Shown in pieces: positions 32,381-43,400 of a stretch of DNA of 64,000 nucleotides. The notes beneath the pieces are model-generated. The model had not been told where the DNA came from. It ran no database searches and worked only from the letters and a program-made list of their open reading frames with translations. Within the stretch, counting starts at the first letter, position 1. Each line of letters begins with the position of its first letter. A program made the position numbers and the translations under genes. The stretch is from assembly GCF_023343835.1 (NCBI RefSeq), contig NC_064442.1:19764501-19828500 (forward strand), written 5' to 3'. This DNA comes from Lagopus muta (taxonomy: Eukaryota; Chordata; Aves; Galliformes; Phasianidae).

Positions 32381-32456
32381 TGCTCAGTGAGACGCCGCAG
32401 GGCCGCGTCACCTCCACAGCATCCGGGGGGGGGCCAGTAGCAGGGGGCAGCAGCAT
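32381..32456 (-). pseudogene. PRKCSH: PRKCSH first coding exon (signal peptide), pseudogene part
   Basis: From the ATG at 32,456 on the minus strand the exon reads Met-Leu-Leu-Pro, a short shortened hydrophobic region interrupted by a proline run, then VEVTRPCGVSLS, matching the mature N-terminus of PRKCSH. The donor AGCA/GTGAGT is intact and phase 1, as expected. The signal peptide appears shortened and proline-rich, probably from minisatellite expansion. The intron to exon 2 is only 70 bases of G-rich sequence on the plus strand. Together the two exons show a DNA-level copy with its intron retained, not a processed retrocopy. No later exon is seen. Confidence 0.85.
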
Positions 32457-32519
32457 GGCAGGGGGGGCTGGGGTGGAAAAGGGGAGGGGGGGGGGGCTGG
32501 AATCTATAACCCTCCCTTA

Positions 32520-33294
32520 CTGGCCCCCCCCCCAGACCCCCAGCTTCCTATAGATGCTCCTCGGCTTCTCACAGATCGCCCCGGGGATATTTAAAGCTCC
32601 CCCCCCCACCCCCCCCATGGTTCCCTGTAGGGCTCCTGCTGCTCCCCCTACAAAGCCCCAGTGCCCCCCCCCATACAGACCCCTCCCCATACAGACCCCC
32701 CCCAGACCTTCCCCCCCATACAGACCCGTCCCACGCAGACACCCTCCATATCCCCATGCAGACCCTCCCATACAGACTCCTACCATGTCCCCATACAGAG
32801 CCCCCCCCAGACCTTCCCCCCCCCCCGATGGTCCTCCTCCCAAAGCCCTGTGCCCCCCCTCACCTTCCGACCCCCCCCATCCCCTGTGCCCCCCTCCACC
32901 CTATGAACCCCCCACACCCTGTGTCCCCCCTCCAATTTTGAACACCCCCCGCCCTGTGCCCCCCCACCTTCTGACCCCCCATCCCTGTGCCCCCCCCAAG
33001 CCTGTGCCCCCCCATTAATTTTGCCCCTCCCACACTCTGTGCCCCCCCCCGCAATTTTGTGCCCCCCCCTGCAACCCGCATGCATTGTGCCCCCATACCC
33101 CCCCACCCTATGACCCCCCCCATAATTTCGTGCCCCCCCCCACCCGGACCCCCCAATTCCCTCTGCCCCCCTCTCCACTTCTGCCACCCCCCCCCCCTCT
33201 GCCCCCCCCCCTTGAGCCTCCCCTCCCCCACTCTGTGACCCCCCCCCCCCCCCCCCCCCCCCAATTCATTTTGCCCCCCCTGCCCTGTGCCCCC
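32520..33294 (+). repeat. C-rich minisatellite, right array
   Basis: Blocks of C separated by CCCTGTG, ACAGACC, AATTTTG and CTTCTGA units fill the stretch. A 32,660-32,820 sub-block uses CCCATACAGACC units. All open frames through it are proline- or glycine-rich translation artefacts. It ends in a long C run at 33,239-33,262. Confidence 0.9.
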
Positions 33295-33859
33295 TGTCAA
33301 CGGTTTAAGGGCTGGTTTGGCCCGGTTCCGTGATGAGTGGAGCAGAGGAATCCGCAAATCCGCGCCTCCGGAAAAAGAAGGAAACAGGGGTGTCATGGTT
33401 TTATGATTTTTGGTTATCAGTATTCCACCCCATAACATCATGTAATGCACTGGGGGGGTTTGACTTCTGCCAAATGTTCGTCTGATGGAGAAGAACTACA
33501 TTTCCCCAGGAGGCTTTGGGGTCAGCAAGGAGATAGAACTCCGTGCAAGGTCACCTGAGTTCTTCTTCTTTGCCTGCTCTTCGCCATCTGCTTTTCTTCA
33601 GTCACTCAACTGGACTGCACGTCTCACCTCAGCATTGTGGTGAGGTCTATCTACCATCCAGACAGACTCTCTCTCTCTCTCATTGTATTTTTTGCTAATA
33701 CTATATTTAGTAAATCATTTGTTCCACCTCAGATTATTGCTGTTGTTTTCAAGTATTTTGGGGTCCCCTGTTTCCCTTTTCCAGAGGCGCGGATCCACAG
33801 ATCCCTCCGCCCTGCTGGTCACGGAACCGGGCCGAACCAGCCCGTAAACCGTTGACGCT
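33295..33859 (+). repeat. LTR-like element with about 94-bp inverted terminal arms
   Basis: The left arm (33,297-33,390) begins TCAACGGTTTAAGGGCTGG and ends GGAAACAGGGG. The right arm (33,765-33,856) is its reverse complement with about 80% identity, starting CCCCTGTTTCCC and ending CCCGTAAACCGTTGA. The 374-base loop begins TGTCATGGTTTTATG, matching the start of the solo LTR at 45.7 kb, and shares its CTCTCTCTCTCAT and GATTRTTGCYG blocks. It is either a foldback element or an LTR with an inverted duplication of its 3' end. Confidence 0.75.
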
Positions 33860-34359
33860 GAGCTTCATTTAACTTTCGTCAAAGCATAAAATTAATCCAT
33901 ATGCTTTTAAACAGAATTAGAACACATTACACTTTGTGTTCAATCAATGTTGTTGCTGCTGTAATTCTGCTCAATGATGGGATAGCATTTACATCCTCTT
34001 TGGTCCAATCTTTTTTTTTTTTTCAGAGACATTTGAATTTCATGAAAATATGTGCAAAAAAGGACTTCAGTTAAACATCACAAAAATGCGTTTGTTAGAA
34101 GTATACTGTTATCCTTTAACAGTTATTAAAATGCCTGAGAGTCCACTCTCAGCAGCACACGTGCTCACAAAATTAAGAGTAATTACTGATACTTTACTGA
34201 AGTATAGAACTCCAAAGAGCAGAACCTGCCTTAAGTGGTCATAGGAATACACTGGTAGGTGGTTCAACTTAGACAGTATGATGAAAAGTAGTATCTGACA
34301 AAGCATCATTTTACTGTCCTTGAATAAAATTAATTCGTTAAACCTCTAAGTATTTCAGG
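33860..34359. other. No supportable gene
   Basis: AT-rich, with a T run near 34,011. No domain or repeat recognised. Confidence 0.45.
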
Positions 34360-34710
34360 GGATCATAGAATTACAGAAGTTGGAGAAGACCTCCAAGATC
34401 ATCCAGTCCAACCATTCACCTATCACCAATATTTCCCACTAAACCATGCCCTCAGTACAACATCTAAATGTTTCTAGAACATCTCCAAGGACAGCAGCCC
34501 CACCACCTATCCAGGCAGCCTAGTCTAGTGCCTAAACACTCTTCTGGAGAAAGAGTCTTCTAGCTGCTCTGCCCCAAGCCTGTAGCATCACCTGGGGTTG
34601 CTGAGGCCAAAGTGCAGACCTGTAACTGGTCTTGTTGAACTTTATCCTGTTGGCCTCAGCCCAGCTATCCAGCCAGTCTAGATCTCTCCATGAGCCTTCC
34701 CACCCATAGG
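34360..34710 (-). mobile_element. CR1 LINE 3' end, antisense
   Basis: The plus strand reads GATCATAGAATTACAGAAGT, AAGATCATCCAGTCCAACCA, ACAGCAGCCCCACCACCT and TATCCAGCCAGTCTAGATCT, the reverse complement of a CR1 3' end. The terminal repeat sits at the left, as expected for minus orientation. Confidence 0.9.
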
Positions 34711-34725
34711 CAGATCAATGCTTAA

Positions 34726-34962
34726 TGCTAAGTTTTGTGGCAAGAGGGCTCTGAGCTCCCTTGCATATGCAGCGAAAGAGGCGCAGACTCCTTTGCTGGT
34801 GCAGAATGAAGGATCTTTATTGAAAGTGCATACAACCTTTTATACCCGTGCAACAACAACTGGTTACATGTAGGAGCCAGATGCCTTGTGTGTGTTGGCA
34901 TCTGGCTCAAGTTACTAAGCTTTTTTACTTATTAGCATGATAATGACTTTCTTTATCCCACA
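34726..34962 (-). repeat. ERV 3' LTR, minus orientation
   Basis: On the minus strand the LTR starts TGTGGGATAAAGAAAG and ends AAAACTTAGCA. It carries GGGTATAAAAGGTTG (TATA) and CAATAAAGATCC (polyadenylation signal) 15-20 bases apart, so R is short. It follows a polypurine tract directly. The 237-base length is close to that of small avian LTRs. No matching 5' LTR was found in the window. Confidence 0.85.
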
Positions 34963-34979
34963 TCTCCCCCTTCTCTTCT
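34963..34979 (-). other. Polypurine tract of the same ERV
   Basis: AGAAGAGAAGGGGGAGA on the minus strand ends exactly at the TG of the LTR, as the plus-strand primer of a retrovirus must. Confidence 0.88.
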
Positions 34980-35330
34980 TTTTAGTAGAGCAAAAAGAAA
35001 AACGATGGGTTCTTTAGAGCACAAATAATAGTCCATATTAACCTAACCCAACGATTCCAATTTGTATGATTCCTTGGTGAGGCAGCTGACAGAGCGTCTT
35101 GTCGGTGAGAGTCCAAACCACTGATGAAAGTACTGTGTTCATGTTACAACAAATGATGATATGGCCAGACTCATCATGCTGGTATCCATCTTGGACATAT
35201 TCCTATTAAGACAAAAGCATAGCCTCAGTCCCACCTTATCACTGTAAATGATTTTAAAAAATTAAGAACATAGCATGCTTTAGCTACTCTTTCCTAAGGG
35301 GTCATACCTGCACTCCCCCTTTCTTGTATT
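34980..35330 (-). mobile_element. ERV internal remnant before the 3' LTR
   Basis: Minus-strand sequence upstream of the polypurine tract probably belongs to the 3' end of the same ERV (env end or untranslated sequence). Short coding-like pieces occur but no envelope motif can be named. The extent is a guess. Confidence 0.4.
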
Positions 35331-37192
35331 TTGTTTGTTTGTTTTTGTTTTTAAATAGGGAAATCTATTATTATTTAAATCACTGTAATTACATAATCAG
35401 AACCAGAATTAAGAAAGCCAGGCAGGTGCAGGTAAGACATTAGCGAGTCAAGATGGATTATACAACCAAATATGAGAAAGCTTCCTATACTGATAATCTA
35501 CTGCACATGAACACATGTCATTTTACAGCAAATACTGTTTTCCAATTTAGAATTCAGACATAGCACAGCTTTCAAACATACTTTAAACACTGTTAGGCTT
35601 ATCTTAGAATTTTCTGGACATCAGGAAGTCATGTGTAATTCCCACTACCTTCACGTATTGCATGAGTATTTAACTATACTGAAATGCAAACATCACATAT
35701 AATCTAAGCAATATAGTTTTGGAGAATACATCTAATGTTGGCTTAATTTATGATATACTGAAGGAATGGAAGACGTCTTAGAAAGCACAGGTTTTTCTTG
35801 ATCTTGCTTTTCCCCTCCTTCTGCTAATGCAACCCAAGTTTTCTCCATCTCTCCTGGGGCCACTGTAGGGATGTAAATGCTAGAAATCTACATCTCATCT
35901 CATTCCCCTCAGTAATATATCTAAAACGAAATGTTGGCAGGAGGCAGTAACTTGCTTCCTCTATTCCTCTAACCTCTCATCTTCTAGCCACGTGTTGATT
36001 TCTCCACACCCTTGTTCTCTATCATAGCTTTCTATGACTGCTCTGAAAGCACTGGCTCCAACTTCTGTTGCCTCACAACATCAGAGGCTGATGGTGGTAG
36101 TATGGCAGTAGGGGCTGAACCTTCCCACCAACATCCTGTCACACAGCAACATAATATAAATGGTTGACAGCAGAGGGGCAGTCTGACAGAATGACATCTT
36201 ACATGGAAGTACATAAAAAGCACAGGCGTCACTGAATTCTTCCATGTGGGGGAAAGAAAAAAACAGCACCCACTGACACTCACTGATGCTTGCTGAACAC
36301 TGATGGTGGTGCTTTTCAGCAATAGCAACAGCAGGTCACCTCCACAGGTGCAGGTTGTTAGAAGAACAGTATACAGGCTCTTGTTCATTGCTGGTGACTT
36401 GACCTTAGACCTGCCTTGTCAGTACAGGCTTCAACTGCAACCTGCCCCTTGCTGCCTGGCTTTCCCTATTATTATTGCATGAAATTGGAAACAATCAAAA
36501 TTGCAGGATAAACACGTTTGCCTGTCTCCCCTACCCACAAAGAAACAACATGAGACCCGGGGCATGCTCTGTTCCTTAAGGCATTATTTAACAGCATCAC
36601 TATTACTCAGTGTTACCCACAAATAAACAACCAACATATACCCAGAGGGTAAAACCACACTGTTCTACCTCAGACACAGTTTCTCAATTTCTTTTTGTTT
36701 CTATCAGCTATTTTCAACGTCATCCCACTCCCCCTTCTGACTTTTTCCTAAGCTCTATAATCTACTAGAAGTCTAAATAGCGTATCTACTCAGAAAATAC
36801 TCCATCTCCATTCCACACTGGAAAACAGATAGTACCCAATGTTTTGCAAATCATTTAACCCTAAACAGATTTTAACAGGATCCACTTCAGAATACCAGTG
36901 GCTATCCCCATATCTTCTGACCTTTAAATACAAAAGACCAAACTGCTGCTGAATTCTATTTTAAATAAAGAATTCAAAGACACTCAGCTGGAAATCCCTC
37001 CCCCCCCCCCAACACACACACACACACAGAGCATCAATCAGATAGGAAAACTCTGCTCCTCTACCCAAAATACTGAAATTCAAGGGTAGATGCTACACTG
37101 TAACTGCAACAATAGGAGGAGGTACATACAGTTATTTTTAACCAGTTTGGTATCCCTCAGCAAGGCTCACAACTCAGTAATAAAGAAGGATC
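35331..37192. other. No supportable gene; C-run and CA microsatellite
   Basis: A C run and AC dinucleotide tract lie at 36,999-37,027. A 118-codon minus frame at 36,032-36,388 is cysteine-rich but shows no family signature and overlaps another frame. Confidence 0.45.
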
Positions 37193-37424
37193 AGCTTACC
37201 CCTTCCCAAAGATCAGGACTCACTAGAAACTCCCAAAGAAGACAATCTCCAAATAAAGATGTTTCCCTTTCAGCTCCAGCCCTTAAATGAGGTGAGGGAG
37301 GAGGTGGACACAGACGCTGCCCCTTCGGCTGCACAGGTGAGCGCCTGTGCTCCCAGGGCTGGCTGCGCCCCTTCCCCAGGTGCTCAACCACTGGTTCAGG
37401 CTGTGAACTAACTGCTCCCATGCA
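37193..37424 (-). repeat. LTR-like dispersed repeat, copy C
   Basis: On the minus strand it reads TGCATGGGAGCAGTTAGTTC, CCTGAACCAGTGGTTGAGCA, GAGCACAGGCGCTCACCTG, then TTTAAGGGCTGGAGC, and ends GGGGTAAGCTGA. It is the most diverged of the full-length copies. Confidence 0.65.
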
Positions 37425-40400
37425 GTCGACACAGCAAATCATTTAGGAAACTAATCCATGTGCCTTCAAAGCTAGTTTTCTGTTTTCCATAAGACGTTTG
37501 GTGGATGTGCTATGCTCAAAAATCATTTGAAAGCACACTTAGACTCCTCAGAATAACCTATTAAATATTTGCAGTGGTCTAGGAAAATTTCTGATGGCAG
37601 AAATTTTTTGTCATTGTGCTGAAAAACACAAAATAGCACAGTTGCCTTTTTAAAACCAAAGGTGTAGTGTCTCTGCAGGCACATTATGCTGAAAAGTAGC
37701 CTTTTATAATTGCAACTCTTTAGTAACTAGATATTCTCTTCTATGTCCTTCTATCACATTGATCTCAGAAGGATAGCCTAGTGATTGTGAAATTTTAAAA
37801 TATAATATTATAAGACAGCAACACCATCCACAACTATTTTTTTCCACTCATGTTTGCCATTAGAAAACCTGATTTCAAGAACTCAACTTTGCCAAATTTG
37901 AACTGTGTCAGCTAAAGTTTTCCATTCTCAAAACCACAAGCATTCAAGCATTTCTGAGGAGTCCGGGGAGGGGGGGGGGGGGGGGAAGTCCTTTTTTTTT
38001 TTTTAAAAAACATGACAAAATTGTAGTAAATTTCCACTTGAAAATATTTAGTGCCTGTGTGGTACAGCAGATTCTCTCATCCCTGAAGGAAAATGAGTTA
38101 ATAAATTCTTGGTCTACCATGGAGCTGCACATCTGCAAGTAATGGATGGATGAAAAACTCTATTCAGAATGGACTGATGATGCTGTGACCATTGCCAAAA
38201 TACCCCAAAGCACTTTGCTGTCCAGCATCAGGCCTTCGTGAAGGTAACCAGAAAGCCTCAGAAAGCCAATAATAATCCCATAGACTTAGAAAAGAGATCC
38301 TTCTGCAGAGATCAAACTAGCCCAAGACTAGAAGGTGTTACTGGGACCCCTGACCAATGGAATTTAAAGATCCTGTCTTACAAAATTTAACAATTTCAAA
38401 CAATATTTATGTTTTCTCCAGTAACTCAAAGGTACATGACACAAAGAATCTTGTGGTATTTCAGAAAGGCAGTTCTCCCTCCCAGATTAATTTAAATATT
38501 TGGGCACAGGTAGACATAATTTTAAAACAGGAACAGTTGCTATTTTAACTGCATTTGCAATCTGGAGTGAAGTGGTCTCAGACAGGCAAAGCTCTACAGT
38601 GTACTCTTAACTATAAATGATCAAGCAGTCCTCTAAAAGCCACTTCTCTGGTGATTTGCTGACAAGAAGTCAGAATGAGTAGTTTTTGCAATAAAGGCAA
38701 CAGATTGTACAACAGAAAAACTGAGAACAGTTTGAGGAACTTGCTTAAATAAAATCAGAAGAAATCTATGCTTTTGAAGGGAACACTAAGCTGCTTGCAT
38801 ACGCCAGTCACCAGTCTGCTTTCTCTCAGCAAAACGCTTTTCTCAGAGCAAGAGGGCCAATGCTCCATAGGCTGGCAAATCTCAGGGCAGAAACAACTGG
38901 AGTTTACCATCCAAGGTGGCAGTGACGAGCTGCAGTTCAAAAGAAAAGAACTATGGCTTTAGTCAACGTCTTTGCAGTGAGTTAAGTTTGCATCAGTGTA
39001 AACAGAAGTAAAGTGAATTTAAATAACTTCTATGTTAAAAGACAACTAAATGAATTCACCTTTAAAATGTTCCAGCTTTACCTGTAAGTTCTTCTAACAC
39101 AAACTAGCCTGAAAATTCCTTTTTTTTTTCCTTCTCAACCTCTTCAAATTTGTGTCAAGACCAGCTAGCATGTCAACAGTTTGTCAAAACAAAGCATATG
39201 CCTAAACCACATAGAAATTTAAACAGACTTCATTGTGTATGACTCAAGAAGGGAACATAAAATAAACATGAAAGAGCTGGAATAAGTGAAGATGGAAAAC
39301 ATTATGAATTAAGTCAGTCATACCACCACATGGTGTTTTTAGGCTTTGGTTGATGTTAAAATGTAGTATAATTTCCTTTCTAGAATGTATACTGAAAGAG
39401 GATGCAAACCTTTATAATGAAGTAAGAACTAAGAGTTTTAGTTGCATTAGCTTTCTTTTATCCATCTCACAAAATCTTAATTCTGAAATAAAAGTGAGTT
39501 CTATTTTCTGCAGTTTCTTCTGTAAACTAAGCACTAAGAAAGTTATGTCTTCAAGCGGTACCTTTTAGTCAAGGTGTTTTCACTGTATGTATCAGGACTT
39601 ACAGTCACTGATGTCAGTGACAAAAATCCAAACTATACTCAGTATATTTTGGTTGAAAGCAAACAAATATCTCATGCTCTAATCAGTTCATCAAAATTCA
39701 TCTCATCATATCACTTACAGTTCTCATCTTTATTTCTCTTGACCTGTTATTTGACATGCTTAGTCATTCTCTTACTTTCTTTGGCTCAGTAAATTATACT
39801 GTTTGCTTTGGTGCTTTGTACATCCTCCTTCAATATCTCCAACAACAAATTTTTAATCTCCCACAACAGCTATCCCCAAAGACTGTGACTTCAGTTCTCT
39901 TATTTTCATCTTTTTCTCTCTCATTTAAGTAATCTTGATACCATAATCTATTCAGAACTGTCCAGTCTGCTTCTTCTAACTGTATTTTTATTGCCATTTA
40001 AGCCTATCCCACCTTTCATAAATACTTTTGTTGGCTCCCTATCTACCTCTGTAACTTATTATTGGAAAGAGGATATGTTGGTAAAATATGTAAGTAATCT
40101 ATCCTAAGTTACTGTACTCATTTTTGGGGTAAAAAAAAAAAAAAAAAAAAAAAAAGCTTTTAATATTGTTTCAAATTATAAATACAGAGCTGATCTAACC
40201 TTAACAAATCAGAGATTCTATTCTAACTGAAGATTCATTATTAAGCCAGTTTAATTTCTACAAGACCCAAGAAGGTCACCTGCTTCACTTGCTTTCTGTT
40301 CTCAGTGGTGACTGAAAGCAGTAGAATGAGGAAAGCTGTGGCATTGTCAAATTTAGGAGATCTGTGAGAAGACAAGTTTTCACAAGCAGTTCTAGTGCTG

Positions 40401-43400
40401 CTCTGGCCCCTAGTGACTTTTTTTTGCCAGTGCTTAGATTGAACCTCAAAAACTGCAGCATGTGGTCACTGCCTCATGCCATATCCTCTGACGCTAGTAA
40501 AACACTGCTTGGTTTCATCTTGCTAGATGCAAATGTATTCCCTAAATGACTATTACATCGGCCTTCCAGAGTCCCATTGTTCATCCATTAAAAATGATCT
40601 TTTTACTCAATCTAACCACCTTTCACACATCACATCTGACAACACCAAAACATAGAGTCATGGAAATGTTGGCCAAGCTAAAATACGCTCACTGTCTAGC
40701 TTTCACATCACTTCTTGGTCATGTGCTGACTGTCTTACAAGTCCTCCACTTTCCCTTTCTACTGCCTTTCCACCCTGCTTTCATCAGCAGCAGGCAAAAG
40801 AGGCTGCCCCTAGGCTGTGTCACTCTCCAGAGAAGTATACCCTATATAGAGAGAGGATTATTTTTTTAATCCAACTAATGTTTTAAAAGTCTAATGAAAG
40901 TATCAACAACAACAAACCAAGCAACAACTAGGCAGTTACAATGACACTATCATCATAATTCAAATTATCTACTTGTTACAGAGAAGTTTCACCACAATTT
41001 TTGATGTGGTCACTGAATTCATTAGCATCCTGAGGTGTTCCCTACAAATTTAGCAGTTACTTCTTTATGTAATGAATTGTATCTCATGGTTTGAAACTAA
41101 GTTTATTGTAATATCACTCTACCTTGTAAACCTGCTCTGTTATGTCATTTGACTTTAAATCATTTATATATCTATCTCCTGGAATAGGACTGAAAGATAT
41201 TACAGTTATAGGAGAATATGTCAGACAACCAAATCAACACATTTCTCATTTAAGTTCCTGTGAAAGAAGTGCATATATTCCATATGTTGCATACTGCACC
41301 AATGGCCTATGACCATCACCATGTAGTACAGAGAAAAAGCAGTGCAAATGTCTGAATGGTTGAAATTAAAAGATATCAAAATTAATAAAGAATTTATTCT
41401 ATTTATTCTAATCTGCTGATTTTATTTATTTATTTATTTATTTTCAGTTAAAAAAATGTTTCATTTAAACCAGTATTAAATTTCCAAACATAGCATATAG
41501 TGGTACAGTGACCAGCAGGATCAGAAGGTCTTTCTGTTGTAACAGAAGACGTGGAGCTACTGCAGAAACATAATTCCAACAGACAAGACACCAAAAACAA
41601 AACAAAACAAAAAAACAACCCACAATATTTCAAACATTGCCAATACGGCAAGAGAAAGGGAAGCAAGAACCACAGGGAATAGCTGAAGTGCTTTAGACAT
41701 GATTTGCAAATATATTTCTCAGTTTGCTAAGCAAAAGATCTCTAGTGAAAGAGTCCCTAGTGAAAGAGGCATAGTACCTTTTTCTATTAAAAATGTAGAA
41801 AGCTGTACAATTCATTGGCTCAAATAATTGTAATATTTCAGTCAATTACTTCAAGTGACATCAAAGTTGTATGGGATTTAAGTCACTGGGAAATTAAAAT
41901 AAGTGACATTTTAAGAAGTCAGACAAAATAAAATGGTTATAATGAAATTATTATAACTGCATAAAATTCTTCATTTCTCTTTTTTCTTCTGCTGAATTAG
42001 TCAAATATTTGCTTTGGGCTTCAGAGTTAGGAAGTTTTGGTTTCAATATATATTATTCTTTCTTCTTATATACACACCAATGAAGTCATAAATTTGAAAC
42101 TGTCCTTCTCAATCATTGTAAAGAAAGCAAACAAAACAGTTTAAAATGTTTCTGAAGTACAATCTTGCAGATGAAAATATCCAACAATGCAGCTCCTATC
42201 GGCCATTACTATTCTAGACTCAGTTACCTCAGTTATTCTGCTATGAATTATGCTATCTAAATAAAATGTATGCTCAGAATGCTTGCACTAAGCATTGAGG
42301 AATAAGCAAATATCAAGCTCCTGTCAGTTTGCTTATAGCATCATATCAACTGTGAGATGAAGTCAGTGCACAGGAGATTCCCTGGAGACATTTTAATTGC
42401 TTCTTATGCCCTGAGTCCTAGTCAGGGACTATGAAATCAGTTCAGTTGTTGCTATTCGTATAACAGACAAATACAAGTAATAAATATGAAATGTGAAAAC
42501 CAGATCATTAGTCCACGGTCTAAAACAACATGAGATGAAAGCCTTCTTTCTGGAAGTTTTTCTTGGTAGCAGAAATTTCTATAGTAATTTCTATTACAAA
42601 ACATAGGCATTTACTATAGATCTCAACTTGGATGCTGAAGATAATTCAGACCACAAGCAATGCTTCAAAAAAAATGTTGCAACAAGGTTCTTTAAAGTCA
42701 AGGTACAGAAATCAGTAGAAAATTATAAAAATATGCTGCAGGGATTAGCCTCAGAAAAAAAAAAAAAAGCTAGCAATACAGAATTTCAAACTTGAAATGG
42801 TTCAAATTTCTATGTCAACAATTCAAAACACATTGTGTTCTTCAGCTCACAATCAGTACATTTTTTACCAATATAAGACTTACTCATCCTAGTACAAGAT
42901 TTACCAATTATGTCAGATTTTCTGAAACTGAGTTCATTCAAACTCCTCAGCTCCCAACCATGCTATTCCAAATCTGTTTTAAATTATATTACAAATGTCA
43001 AGAGTAGTTAAGTTAATATACCACTCAAAATTTAGGATTTTAAGAAAAGTTGTCCAACTAATACATATTTAAGTTTTGGCATCACTTCTGTAACTAATTG
43101 GAACTCTGTATCAAGGTTTTGTATGGGACAAACACTAAATCGTTGGAAATATTGAAAGGCAATATGCAAACAGAGATAAGAATCTTTAAAAAGCCCAGTA
43201 GCTGTGCAGCAAAAAGTATAATCTTGCCCAAACTCCCATATTTTAGCAAACCAGATGGTAATATAGGTTTTAGAGGTTTACTATTTTTAGTTTCATTATT
43301 CAAACTATTTGAAAATAAGAGGGCACATACAAAACCACAACTGCAAATTTTAATTTAAGGATGGTATCACTGAGCATCTAAGTTTATATCTCCATGGCTG

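Noticed and set aside
31942..33450. Long proline-rich and glycine-rich open frames
   Set aside because: They are translations of C- and G-run minisatellite; only two short pieces match a protein, and those were annotated as PRKCSH exons.
36032..36388. 118-codon cysteine-rich minus frame
   Set aside because: No domain signature, no splice or promoter context; it overlaps an alternative frame and may be repeat-derived.
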